A DNA stretch of 64,000 bases, taken from NCBI RefSeq assembly GCF_029962835.1, contig NC_080575.1, positions 58,830,493-58,894,492 on the forward strand, read 5' to 3'. The notes beneath the pieces are model-generated. The model was not told the origin of the DNA and searched no databases. It was given only the letters and a program-made list of their open reading frames with translations. Both the position numbers and the translations under genes were made by a program. The DNA is from Magnolia sinica. Taxonomy: Eukaryota > Streptophyta > Magnoliopsida > Magnoliales > Magnoliaceae. This document shows positions 45,653 to 56,709 of this stretch, one piece after another (the first letter of the stretch is position 1; each line of letters begins with the position of its first letter).

Positions 45653-46320
45653 GTTATATCCAGTGTTCGAGTTGTCGATATCGCTACAAGTTTTGCTAGC
45701 CGAATATAAAGATATAATATCGTTATCGTCGATAGTCGGAAATGCGGGGAAAAAGGAGAAAACATGGAGAAAATGGTGGAATTTTTCAGTGAAGCTTTAG
45801 GACATGCCCAAATACACATTTACATATTCGGGAATGAAAAAATTACAAAAAGAATGCATTAAATAATAAGTTTCTATTTAATGGGGGCCAAAAGGCATGT
45901 ACTGCCGTAAGAAATCACTCAAATAGTGACCAAAATGACTTCATATAATACAAATGCAAGCTTACTATAATTAAGACATGTAAAAGTAACTGAATTCAAA
46001 AGGTACATATTTTCGACCATATTTCATCCCCACAAAGTGATGAGGTGGCTTGTAATCATCATTCGGATCCCGTTGTAGTTGGATGTGGTACCGTTGCATA
46101 ACATGTTGGCAGTACTGTTCCCAAGTCAATCCTCTGCTCGTACCAATTGAGGAACTCTCTTATGTACTTCTGATAGTCGCCCTCCTCGAACTGTACGAGT
46201 ATGCCTAGACGTGGGTATTGCGAGACCTACATCGACGACATTTGCTGAGTAGGGTCTTGAGGGAACAGATCAAATCGAACCCCGACTCCTTGATAGTATT
46301 GCCGCTAGTCATATGGGTAC

Positions 46321-47596
46321 TGTTGAGACTCAAATATTGTATATTTAACCCTTCAATTACATTAGTTTTCCTGGCATTTAATTGATAATTTGATTTAATT
46401 ATATACGTTTTTGTCATGCGAGGTGATTCGAAAGCCTATGATGAATATGCGCTTAAAAGGATGGATTTAGAGCTCAAAAGAAGATAATGAAGAATTGGAG
46501 ATTTGGAAGTCATTAATGAAGAATTCACATGCGAAAGATCTAAGGAAACCAAGTGAGGAATGAAGAGAATTGAAGGTTTGAAGTGAAGAAAAGGAATCCT
46601 GAAAATTGGCCAGAAAAATAATATTCTGAAATTCCGAGTCAAGAGAAATTCCTTAAGTAATTCCAAAAATAGACTTCGATGGCATCGACAGTTTATGAAT
46701 GTCAGGTTCAACTCGCTGGACCGTTCTGGACGATTTTCAATGACATCGAATGTGTCATCGAAGGTCTTAATGACATCGAAGATGCGCAGAGTACGTAAAT
46801 TTGAGGCGGTTTGCGAACTTTTCCAAAGCAGTGCGAAAGTTTTCCAAAGCAGTGCGAAAGTTTGAGTTGCAAAACTATTTAAAGGAGTCCTTAGGTTATT
46901 CCAAATTATCTTCTAGGGTTTGGAAAGGGAGAGAAGGCCTAGGTGGAACGCCGACAACGTTCTTCTACTTCGATTTCTTCATGGGTAGCTAATCTCTTAG
47001 CTAAGGGTAAGGGATGAAACCTGTAGTTCTTTTTAATGTTTAGTTTGCTTTGATTCAAGTATATGTTGAACTTCTATTAAGTTTTAGTTTAAATAAAGAT
47101 ATATTTCTAGTTTTCTATGGTTTATTATGACTGAAATTACAGTAGATGTTGTGAAAGCTTTTGATATGATCTTATTGGCTTTGGAATTGTGTGATCTGTA
47201 AAAGTCGTTGTTCACCATCGTCTATGGGCATGGTGGATGATTGAATTCCCTGCGATCATTGCAATTAGATGAATATTTGGGAACTAAACTAATGAAAAGT
47301 TCAGATTAGGTATTAACTGCTCCATCATCTGATTGGATATGATAGGATTTCGATTCCAATCGAGTTATCATTGAATCAAGTGATTAATATTGAGATTGCT
47401 ATAAATGGATTCCTAGATCCTTAGTCTTTTTATCTTTATTTATTTCAAAACCTTTTTATTCATCGCTGGATTGAAAACCCAGACAAACCATTAGATTTAG
47501 ATTAGTTTTAAGCCATGTTCCCCATTCGCTATGGATTTAACCTCGGTCTCATAGAGTTATTATTACATCGCAACCCTGCACTTGGGGTTGTGAACA
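46321..47596 (+). mobile_element. Solo LTR, 1276 bp, in 3' end of hAT-B2 transposase
   Basis: Begins TGTTGAGACTCAA and ends GGTTGTGAACA. A perfect 5-bp TSD GGTAC flanks it (46316-46320, 47597-47601). A TATA-like CTATTTAAAG (46875) follows GACATCGAA motifs. A 22-bp tandem duplication (TTTTCCAAAGCAGTGCGAAAG) lies at 46818-46862. It is the same family as 49028-50366 but in the opposite orientation. No coding sequence. Confidence 0.87.
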
Positions 47597-49027
47597 GGTA
47601 CCTCGAATATCCTCCTGTCAAAGGGTTATGACTCGAAGAACTATCTGCCGACTGCTCGTACCCATGGGAAGATGAGTGTGACTGAATGTCAGAGTTTCCA
47701 TGGCCATAACCGTGATATCACCCATGAACATAAGGTGGGACGGAGGTAGAGCTCCCCCGCTTTGAACTGATGTCCATAGATGACAAGCTGCGTGCGAGAG
47801 CATCAGCCACGATGCGTTCGGCTTTCTTCTTTGAACGATGCTCGAAAATATGTGGGCTCTGATGCTCTCGCCCTGGATGGTGGACGAGATCCATGGTCCT
47901 CGTCCTGAGTGGCGTGGTCAAAGTTTTGCTCATCAGTGAATCGGCCAACGAATCGCTGGCTCTAACCCGTTGTGTACCCCCCACCACTGCCACCACCCCC
48001 ACTAGTACCACCTATATCAGCGCCAGTGCCTCCGTTCCCTCCCTAATCACCGTTATCGTTGTCGTCGTTGTTGTTGTCCTCTCCACGACCAGTGTCAAGT
48101 GGGGGTTGAATCTTATCATCACCACTCACTATGACTTGCTGATGAGGAGGGGGCCATGAAGATGCTTCCTCACCCTCATCGGAACGTGTTGAACTCCTCA
48201 CCAAAGGATCAAAGGAGTCTGTATCTGCTCTCTGTTGGCTTACTACCTGGTTGACATCAATACCAAGAGACGCTGCTTCCTCGGCTACTTGTGGAGCAGG
48301 GCTTCCCTCTCTATCATCTAAATCAACTGACTTGACCCACTCATAAAGTGGGTCCTCAACGTTGTCACCTATTTGTGCCATGGTACCTATCAACCTCAGG
48401 TTAAACGGGTCCGAATTTGCCTCCATGTCTCGGTCTTCCTGTAATTGCCTCTCTTAACTTTATATTGTAATGACAGTAGACGAGCTTCTGCAACCTCTCA
48501 TATGCTAATCTATTCCTCTTGCTAGTGTGTATGAGTGACCATGTGCTCCAATTCCTCTCGCATGGTAGAGAGGAAATAGTCTGTGCGAGAACATGGATTG
48601 CCAATAACTGCAGTGCGGGTGTGTCGCTTTTGTACATCGCCCACCACTTGCCTATATATCCATGAGGAGCTTGTTTTAGTTTGAAGTTTAAATGAGGAAT
48701 GCAGTTACCTAAACATATACCATACTACATAAGTAAATAAATTAAAAATTATACTCACACGACATCATCATTTTTTTCGATGCTCTTGCTAGTGTGGATG
48801 AGAACGTACCCCTAACATCCCTAAACCGCAACAACTATAAACACGGATTCACAGGTCACCATTTTTAACTACTCATATTTCTAGAGGCTATAAGGAAATA
48901 TGCTCATTAACGAAATTTGCTCATTGCATTACCTGGTCACCAAATTCTGCTTGCGTCGGCGATTCAAGGAACAACCTTTCAAACACCTCTTGGACAACCA
49001 TCTTCAAATCATCTCTCGTGGACCGGC

Positions 49028-50366
49028 TGTTTACAACCTCAAGTGCAGGGTCGCGATATAGTAATAACTCGGTGAGAACGAGGTTGAATCCACAGGGAAT
49101 AGGGAACACGGTCTAGAACTAATCTAAGTCTAACTTGGTTGGTCTGAGTTTTTAATCCAGCGGTTTAGAAAAAAAGTTTTGAAATAATAAAGATAAAAGA
49201 CTAAGGATCCAGGAATCCACCTATAGCAATCTCAATATTAATCTACTTGATTCAAAGATAACTCGATTGGAATCGAAGTCCTATCCTATCCAATCGGATG
49301 ATACAGTGGTTAAAATAGAATCTGAACTTTCATTGGATTAGTTCCCTTATGAAGCACCAATGTGATGATTATAGGGAATTCAACCATCTATCATGCGCAT
49401 GAGACAATGGTAAATCATGAATTTTACAGATCATACAATTGCAAAATAGATAAGAAGACATAAAAAGCTTTCCAAGCATCTACTGTAATTGGATTCACAA
49501 TAAACCACAGAAAACTGGAAATATTCCTTTATTCAAACTAGAAATCAATGGAAGTTTAACCATAAACTGGAATTAAAGTAAGATAAACATCAAAATAAAC
49601 TATAAGTTTCATCCCTTAGCCTTAGCTAAGAGATTAGCTTAATAAGACTAACATCCTAGAAGAAAAATAAAAAGATCAACTAGAACCCATGAAGAAATCG
49701 AAGTGGAAGAATGTTGTTGGCGCTCCACCTAGGCCTTCTCTCCCTTTCCAATCCCTAGAAGATTATTTGGAATAGCCTAGGGACTCTTTTAAATAGTTCT
49801 GCAACTCAAACTTTCGCACTGCCTCGAAAAAGTTTGTAAACCGCCTCAAATTTACGCACTCTGTGCATCTTTGATGGCAAAATTCGATGCCATCGAACAA
49901 TCTTCGATTGCACCTTCGATGGCATCGAACTAACTTCGATTCCATTGAAATTTTCCAGAACTGTCCAGTGAGTTGAGCCCAAAATTCCTAAATTGTCTAT
50001 GCCATCGAAATCTATTTTTGGAATTATTTAAGGAATTCTCTTTTTAGACTCGGAGTTTCCGAATATGATTTTTTAAGCCAATTTTTAGGATTCCTTTTCT
50101 TCACTTCAAATCTTCGATTCTCTTCATTCCTTACTTGGTTTCCTTGGATCTTTGGAATGTGAATTCTTCATTAATGACTTCAAAATCTCCAATTCTTCAT
50201 TATTTTCTTTTGAACTCTAAATTCATCCTTTTAATCGCGTATTCATCATAGGCTTCCGAATCGCCTCGCATGACAAAAACTTATATAATTAAATCGAATT
50301 AACACTTAAATGCTAAGATAACAAATATAATTGAAGGGTTAAATATGCAATAATTGAGTCTCAACA
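49028..50366 (-). mobile_element. Solo LTR, 1339 bp, inverted copy in hAT-B2
   Basis: On the minus strand it begins TGTTGAGACTCAA (50366) and ends GTTGTAAACA (49028). A perfect TSD CCGGC flanks it (49023-49027, 50367-50371). It is alignable over its full length with 46321-47596. The main length difference lies in the TTCGATGGCATCGAA repeats upstream of the TATA-like box (49784-49796). Confidence 0.87.
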
Positions 50367-51180
50367 CCGGCATTTGTTATGGTAATTGGGATTTAGGTAG
50401 TATGCTGAAATCCAAATATTATTTACTTAATTGCATTGACATGCAAACAAAAGTGATGCTTAAAGTGCAAGTGCAAGTGATAAAAAATGCCGGTAAACGT
50501 AGCAAACTTGCAAGCCTGGTGGAGCGCATGCTTGAGGGTCTTGGTCCATCTATTATCAATGATATCAATCACCCACTGATGCTTGGTGGGGATTGCAACC
50601 TGTTTCCATTCTTTCATAATTCTCATAAGTTGATGCATTGACCCCATCGAAGGCCACATCTCATTATCTACGACCCGTAGGATCCTGTAAATCAGATGTA
50701 GGATGGAGACAATGGTATGAACCCTATCCCAGAAGGAACCAGTCAATACCGTTTTCGAAACCTTCTTTGCACCATTAGTCTTCCTCTGGTCCCACTCTAA
50801 GTATTTCTCTGATCTGAACAAATTTCTGAGACCCACACGGTGCTTGTACAAGTTGTCGAGTGTGATGAAATTCGTGGCGAACCGTGTCGCACCCGGTCTA
50901 ATGATGTCCCCTCCACAACACTTGCGCATTGCAGCCAACAACCACGAATGATTGGATGTGAAGTTCGTCGCTCTCCTCACATCATCGATGCTCTTCCTGA
51001 TAGTCCCTCCGGCCTATTGCCTCGAGCATTGAATCAATGCACTGTGCCGCATGGGGTCCGATAGAGATGGTATCTCCTCATCAATTTCTTCCCCTCCTTA
51101 ACGAATGCACTGCCGTTGTCCGTGACGACTTGGATGACATTCTGGGGCCCAACATCGCTAATCACTTCTACTAGGAGATC

Positions 51181-51200
51181 ATATATATATATATATATTA
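51181..51200. repeat. (TA)n microsatellite inside transposase frame
   Basis: Ten TA units that keep the reading frame open as Ile-Tyr repeats on the minus strand, between two core motifs. Confidence 0.85.
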
Positions 51201-52439
51201 TTTTGGTGGATGCATCAATAGATTTGAGGAAAATGGGTTGGCCTCTACAGTACACCATGAAATTGATAATGAACATTTTCGTGGGTCCTGTCCACCCATC
51301 GCATATGATCGTCACCCTGTATTGCTTCCAGTTTGGCTTGAGTGTATGTACCCAAGCCCCTATCTCCTCGTACTGCTAATCGAGGTAGACCCTAAAAATC
51401 TCCGTTGGGCCTGTGTTGCTGCACCTCCTCAATCATATTTGTGAAGTGAGGATTGGCGGCTACATTGGCCGGTATGTGGGTCGAGATGAACCACCTAGAT
51501 ATGACGCTCCCCACTTTCTCCCTGATCCCCTTGTTCCATATATTTTTTAGCCTCCTTTGATTAACACCTGCAATGTGTTCATCTGTAACGCGAGTGCTTT
51601 GTGTGCGTTGTAGGCTATGCCCGACAGAACCACTACCACCCACATTGCCTCTCCTAAACCTTCTGTTGCTCCCACCAACCTCATGTCAGGAGCTTCCAAA
51701 CGATGACCTAGTCTCGTTGAGCCGTCTCCTCTACTCCCTGTCCCACCCCAATGCCCAAGACTCGTGGGTCACATGTCTGAACTCTCTCCTATCCCGCATA
51801 GTAACATAGTCATCGGGATATGCAATCATCTCGTCGTCGTCGTCGTCATCGTCATCGTCAACTTGCTTCTCCTCAACAACACCTAAGCCCCGTCTAGTAC
51901 CCTGTAGTTGCTTCCTGAGATCCCTCTCCCAATCCTTATGTTGTAGCTTGTTTGACTTTGCCTCAATCAAAACTCTTCCCATCTCCTCTCACTGGCTTTG
52001 TTACACTCGGGCAATCTTTCACGTTCTTGTACCGCCATGCCAAATGCTCCTTCAACCTAGACACCCCCTACTCCGTTTCATTTGGCCGCAGTAGTTGCAT
52101 ACGACTCCATAATAATTTCCCTCCATTGGCCGTCCATGTTTTCATCCAATGTCTTTTGCTCCTCCTTTTCCCGATCTAAACGACATTTTGCTCCCTAGTA
52201 GCATACAAATTTGCAATAATCGACTAAAAAAAAAGAGCATCGGGTCCTCTTCAGTGTAATAAGCCCAAATCAGTATTTTCTATCTAAGGAGATTTTTGGT
52301 GTATGGGCCATCCACTAACAAATTGAATTACTTGAACCATGGGCCGAGCATTGAATTAACACCTTTCAATCCAATTCACTTGAGTATGAAATGCATGAAT
52401 AAATTAAATTAGGCATAAGATCAAAGCCGTCCATTAGGT

Positions 52440-54690
52440 GGGTCCCTTAATTTGGTGCTCTAGAATGAAAAAATCAGTCTAGTGGGATAACATGTATAAT
52501 ATACATTAAGGAGAGTCATTTGATTTATGTGTTTTATCCACGCTGTCCATCTTTTTTAAAGAATATTTTATGGCTTGGGCACAAAAATAAGATAGATCCA
52601 CATCTCAAGTGGACATGAAACAATGATGATTGAAGGAAAAAACAAATATCAGCTTCATCCAAAGCTTTTATAACACCAACGAAGTTTTTAATGGTGGCGT
52701 TCAATCACACTGATTCCTATGGTGTGCTTCACATGACATTTGGATATACTTAATTTTTTGGCTCATACCTTAAAATGATCTGAAAAAATGAATGAATGAC
52801 ATGGATAAACACAGACATCATGGTGGGTCCCCTGGATCCACTGAGGTGGGTGGGACCCCTGATTGTGGGGCTCATAGTGATGCATGTGCCTTAAATCTAC
52901 ACTGCCCAACCATTTTCAAAGCTCATTTTAAGGCATAATCCAAAAAATGAAGCATGCCCAAATCTTAAGTGGACCACACCACAGGAAACAATCGTGATTG
53001 AATCCCCACAACTAAAAACTTCATGGAGTCCACTGGAATGTTTATTTGCCATCCAACCTGTTTATAAGGTCATAAAGACCTATATGAAGAGGCCACACAA
53101 ATATCAGCTTGATCCAAAGCTTGTGGCCCACAAGAAGTTTTTAATGGTCAATTACTACTGTTTCCTATACTATGGTCCATCTAAAATTTGGATCTGCTTC
53201 AAATTTTCGGATCATGCCCTAAAATGAGTTTCTAATACAGATGGACGGCAGTCGGCATGGATGTAGTCACATACATCAAGATGGCCCTAGAGTTAGGGTC
53301 CCACGCACCTGGTGGATCCGGGGATCCACCAAAGCCACTCGATGTTACCCGGGTAACAAGGGCCCAATTTTATCACTGTGACAAATCCACCCCATTCATC
53401 CGTTTCAGACAATCATTTTAGTGCATGGTCCCAAAAATGAAGTAGATCCAAATCTCGAGTGGACCACACCAATGGAAACAATAGTGATTGAATCCCACCA
53501 TTAAAAACTTTTTAGGAGCCATGAAAGTTTCCAATCAAGTCGATAATTGTGTTTTCGTTTCATCCAGGTCTGTATGACTTAATCAAGAGGTTGGATGGCA
53601 GAAAAACATCAGTGGGCCCCACAGAGCACCAAGCCGTGGAAGTTGCATGCCTACGACTTCATTGGGAAGAATCCCAAATGGATTGCGCACTGAGTAACTT
53701 AGTACGCTGAGCGTACTTAGTAGACTTTGTAGGGCCCACCGTGATTTTATGTACTTTATACACTCCGCCCATCCATTTTACCCTATACTTTTAGGGATTC
53801 ATGTAAAAAATGAAGCATATCCAAACATCAAGTAGACCACACCACAAAAAACAATGTGAATTGAACATATATCATTGAAAAATTCTTAGGGGCCACAAAA
53901 GTCTTGGATTAAGCTGATTTTTTATGTTTTACCTTCATCCATGGTTGTGTGATTTGATGAACAGTTTAGATTACAAATAAACATCACTGTGGGCCCTAGG
54001 AAGGTTTCAATGGTGGAATCATAATTCTCATCGTTTCCTTTGGTGTGGTCCACTTGAGCTTTGGATATGCTTCAATTTTGGGATTAACCACTAAAATGAT
54101 CTCAAAAATGGACGGATGGCGTGGATAAACCACATACATTCACGGTGGGCCCAAGAGAGTTTACTCAGTACGATTAAGCGTACGAGTTACTCAATACAAA
54201 AAAAATGTGTTAATCTAGGGACGCCACCAAGTTATGTGGACCCACCATGATATATGTGTTATATCTAAGCCGGTCATTCATTTGGAGAGATCATTTAATG
54301 GTATAACCCAAAAATGAGACAAATCCAAAGCTCAAGTGGACCCCACCATAGAAAACAATGGGGATTGAATGCCTACCATTAAAAACTTCATGAGGGCCAC
54401 AGAAGTTTTCAATAAAGGTGATATTTATGATTTTCCCTTCTTCCCTGTCTGTGTGAACTTATGAACAGGTTGGATCTCAAATAAACATCATGATGGGCCC
54501 TAGAAAGGTTTCAACGGTGGGCGTCACTGTCCCCACTGTTTTCTATGGAGTCCACTTGAGCTTTGGATATACCTCAATTTTTTACTCATGGCATAAAATG
54601 ATCTCACCAAATGGATGGATGGTATGGATATAACATATATATCATGGTGGGGTCCACGAAACTTGGTGACGTAGCCAAACGCTACTAAGC
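52440..54690. repeat. Cluster of five foldback repeats in hAT-B2
   Basis: Successive palindromic copies at about 52440-52830, 52850-53290, 53370-53640, 53690-54200 and 54225-54675. The fourth has extended termini of about 50 bp (ACTGAGTAACTTAGTACG on the left; the inverse of GAGTAACTCGTACGCTTAAT on the right). The fifth has CACCAAGTTATGTGGACCC ends. The copies share internal boxes but differ at their ends, so more than one subfamily is present. No genes. Confidence 0.7.
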
Positions 54691-55159
54691 TCGTCTGTAG
54701 TTATTCCGCGTCCCCTATATCATTGAAGGCTCGAAGTAAAAAAACCAAAAAAATAAAAAAAAAACTTGAAATTTTGTTTGGAGGGGGACTCTCATCGAAG
54801 AAAGAGGGATTTTTGAGGGAGGGTTTCAAAACGCTAAACGATTCCCAAATCGTGAGGAAATTCTCAAAATCCCTGATTTTCGCCGAAATTTCGAGCTTCT
54901 AATCGATAAGGGAAAGGGAAATTTCGAGTTTTTTTTCTTACTTTTGTGTGCAATGTTCGAAGATCGGCATTGTTAATCGAGGTGTTCTTCTGACTTATGA
55001 GTTTCAATCAACCAGGTTCGAGATCACTCTCACGTATTTACAAAAATAGCAAAAATTAAAGCGATCTTCCGATTTTATTTCCCAATTTTTACCTATTTAT
55101 CGAAAAAAGAGGTCATTGGCTACAGTTTTCCCATGATAGGTTATGTGGTTGGTGGCTAC

Positions 55160-55320
55160 AGTCGATATTCTCAGCAATAACACGAAATTATCGATGATAT
55201 CTCCGATATTTCGCCGATAATCCAGAGAGAAACGAAAAATTGGGGTATCGGTGTCGCTAGTCTAGCGACACCGATATTATTGGCGATAATATCAACATTT
55301 CGTCGACAATGGGAATGCTG
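55160..55320. repeat. Right subterminal region of hAT-B2
   Basis: Includes the hairpin GGTGTCGCTAGT..CTAGCGACACCG and several CCGATATT/GGCGATAATATC palindromes. Copy 3 has the equivalent hairpin (GGTATCGCAAGTCC..GCGATACC, about 63299-63322). Confidence 0.7.
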
Positions 55321-55328
55321 GTTATATC

Positions 55329-55965
55329 TAATAAAGCATAAGTTGGATGTCTTCGTGTATTTCATTATTTTTATAATAAAATAGAGAATCAATTTAATGA
55401 GAAATTGTGCATGTTTAGGTAAGATAATGCTTTGGAATTTAGGTTTTAGGTACTTTGTTTTCTTTATTGATGAATACTTTAGGATGTCATAGTTATCTTT
55501 ATTAAAGCATAAGTCGGAAGTCCTTCGTGTGTTTCAGAATTTTTATAATGAAATAAAGAATCAATTTGGTGCAAAATTGTATATGTTTAGGTCAGATAAC
55601 ACCCTGGAATTTGTTTCTTAGGATTTTCAAATAGATTTGTAAAGTTAGGGTATTATTCATCAGACCTCTTGTGCTTATACACTCCAACAAAATGGGGTGG
55701 TTGAGCGTAAGAATAGACATCTGGTGGAAGATACTCGAGCCTTATTGCTAGAACTGAATGTTTCGCAAATCTTTTGGGGTGACAAAGTTCTCATTGCATA
55801 TCATTTGATCAAGAGGATGCCTTCATCAGTTTTAAGTTGTAAAATACCATTCTCTTTGCTGTTTGCTGATCAATCAGGTTCTCTTGTTCCTCCCAAAGTG
55901 TTTAGTTGTACTTGCTTTGCTTATTTATTTGGATCAAGTCAAGATAAACTTTTCCCTCGTTCAAC
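55329..55965 (+). pseudogene. Copia integrase, C-terminal part, with internal tandem duplication
   Basis: Resumes the integrase after the hAT. The text DVFVYF.IFII and then, from 55440, a second copy of the same 170-180 bp segment (FYNEIKNQFGAKLYMFRSDN) lead to YTLQQNGVVERKNRHLVEDT with the glutamate of the D-D-E triad. They are followed by FWGDKVLIAYHLIKRMPSSV and the DKLFPRSTKG end. Stops are present. The MITE at 55969 cuts it at that point. Confidence 0.8.
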
Positions 55966-55968
55966 TAA

Positions 55969-56706
55969 GGGCATGTTTGTTTTCCTATTTACCATTGTAA
56001 ATGGTGGTAAATAGGTAATTATAACATATTTCTATTGTTTGGAAGAGATGAAATACAAAGGGTAATTACGCATTGATTTTCGGAATTTACTTTTTGAAAA
56101 AATGGGTGGGAATGACTAAGTGAAATTTGTGGATATCACCATGATATATGTGATCGATCCACGCCGTCTATCTATTTTATCAGATCATTTTAGGGTTTGT
56201 GCCAAAAAATTTGGTAGATTATAAGCTCAAGTAGACCACACCGCAGCAAACAAGGGGATATTGACATCCATCGTTGAAATGTGAAGCCATCCGTGGGTCC
56301 TACACTTTTTTTTTCCCCCTGTGATCCAACCTGCTCATATGATCACATAGACACGGATGAAGGGAAAACACAAATATCAGCCGGATACAAAACACCTATG
56401 GCCCACGAGGTTTTCAATGGTGTGGGTTTAATCCCTGTGTTTCTTGTTCTGTGGTCCACTTGGACTTTGGATTTGCCTCAATTTTCAGTTTATGCTCTAA
56501 AACGAGCTGTTACAATGGATGGATGGCTTGGATCAGACAGATATATCATGGTGGGCCCTGTAAAATTTTGAAAAATTTCCATAATATTAGTGTCGAGTCA
56601 AATCAAATGTCACTGTGTATAGGCGGCTACTGTGTATTTCTAATGGGAAATAATAATTGTTTATTTACTTTTATTTCTAACTGTAAATAAGAAAACAAAC
56701 ACCCCC
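55969..56706. mobile_element. Tourist/Harbinger-like MITE in copia integrase
   Basis: Ends GGGCATGTTTGTTTTC and GAAAACAAACACCCCC form an inverted repeat with two mismatches. They are flanked by TAA (55966-55968, 56707-56709), the PIF/Harbinger duplication. Its interior (56120-56575) is a complete foldback module. The copia reading continues on the other side. Same family as 13431-13977. Confidence 0.85.
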
Positions 56707-56709
56707 TAA

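Larger units (their letters stand above)
46040..52180 (-). pseudogene. hAT transposase (family B), broken and interrupted by two solo LTRs
   Basis: Read on the minus strand. A BED finger with VCNYCGQMKR lies at about 52085-52115, followed in another frame by LKEHLAWRYKNVKDCPSV. Then come a poly-Asp linker (51830-51870), ISRWFISTHIPANVAANPHF (51500), the catalytic-core text VTIICDGWTG (51310) and VIQVVTDNGSAF (51130). An in-frame (TA)n run lies between these last two (51181-51200). Next are GGDIIRPGATRFATNFITL (50910) and WDRVHTIVSIL. The exon RDDLKMVVQEVFERLFLESP ends at a donor at about 48932. The dimerisation domain follows (WWAMYKSDTPALQLLAI ... CERNWSTWSLIHTSKRNRL, 48400-48660), then an Asp/Asn/Gly-rich tail. 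The C-terminus continues beyond the first LTR to DPNDDYKPPHHF (about 46040-46080). There are numerous stops and shifts. The domain set is complete, so this copy descends from an autonomous element. Confidence 0.82.
45661..55320 (-). mobile_element. hAT transposon, family B, copy 2, with transposase and two inserted solo LTRs
   Basis: Left end CAGTGTTCGAGTTGTCG at 45661; right end TCGTCGACAATGGGAATGCTG at 55320 (a decayed match to CGCCGATAATACGAACACTG of copy 3; given in two parts for comparison only). The 8-bp TSD GTTATATC is perfect (45653-45660 and 55321-55328), and removing the element rejoins the copia integrase frame. It holds a decayed transposase on the minus strand, two solo LTRs (46321-47596 and 49028-50366) and five or more foldback repeats (52440-54690). 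The subterminal regions carry TATCGGCGATA-type palindromes. Without the solo LTRs it would be about 7.0 kb. Confidence 0.88.

Noticed and set aside
53690..54200. Target-site duplication for the foldback copy with ACTGAGTAACT ends
   Set aside because: I compared 8-10 bp on each side and found no duplicate, so the transposon class of this subfamily stays open.
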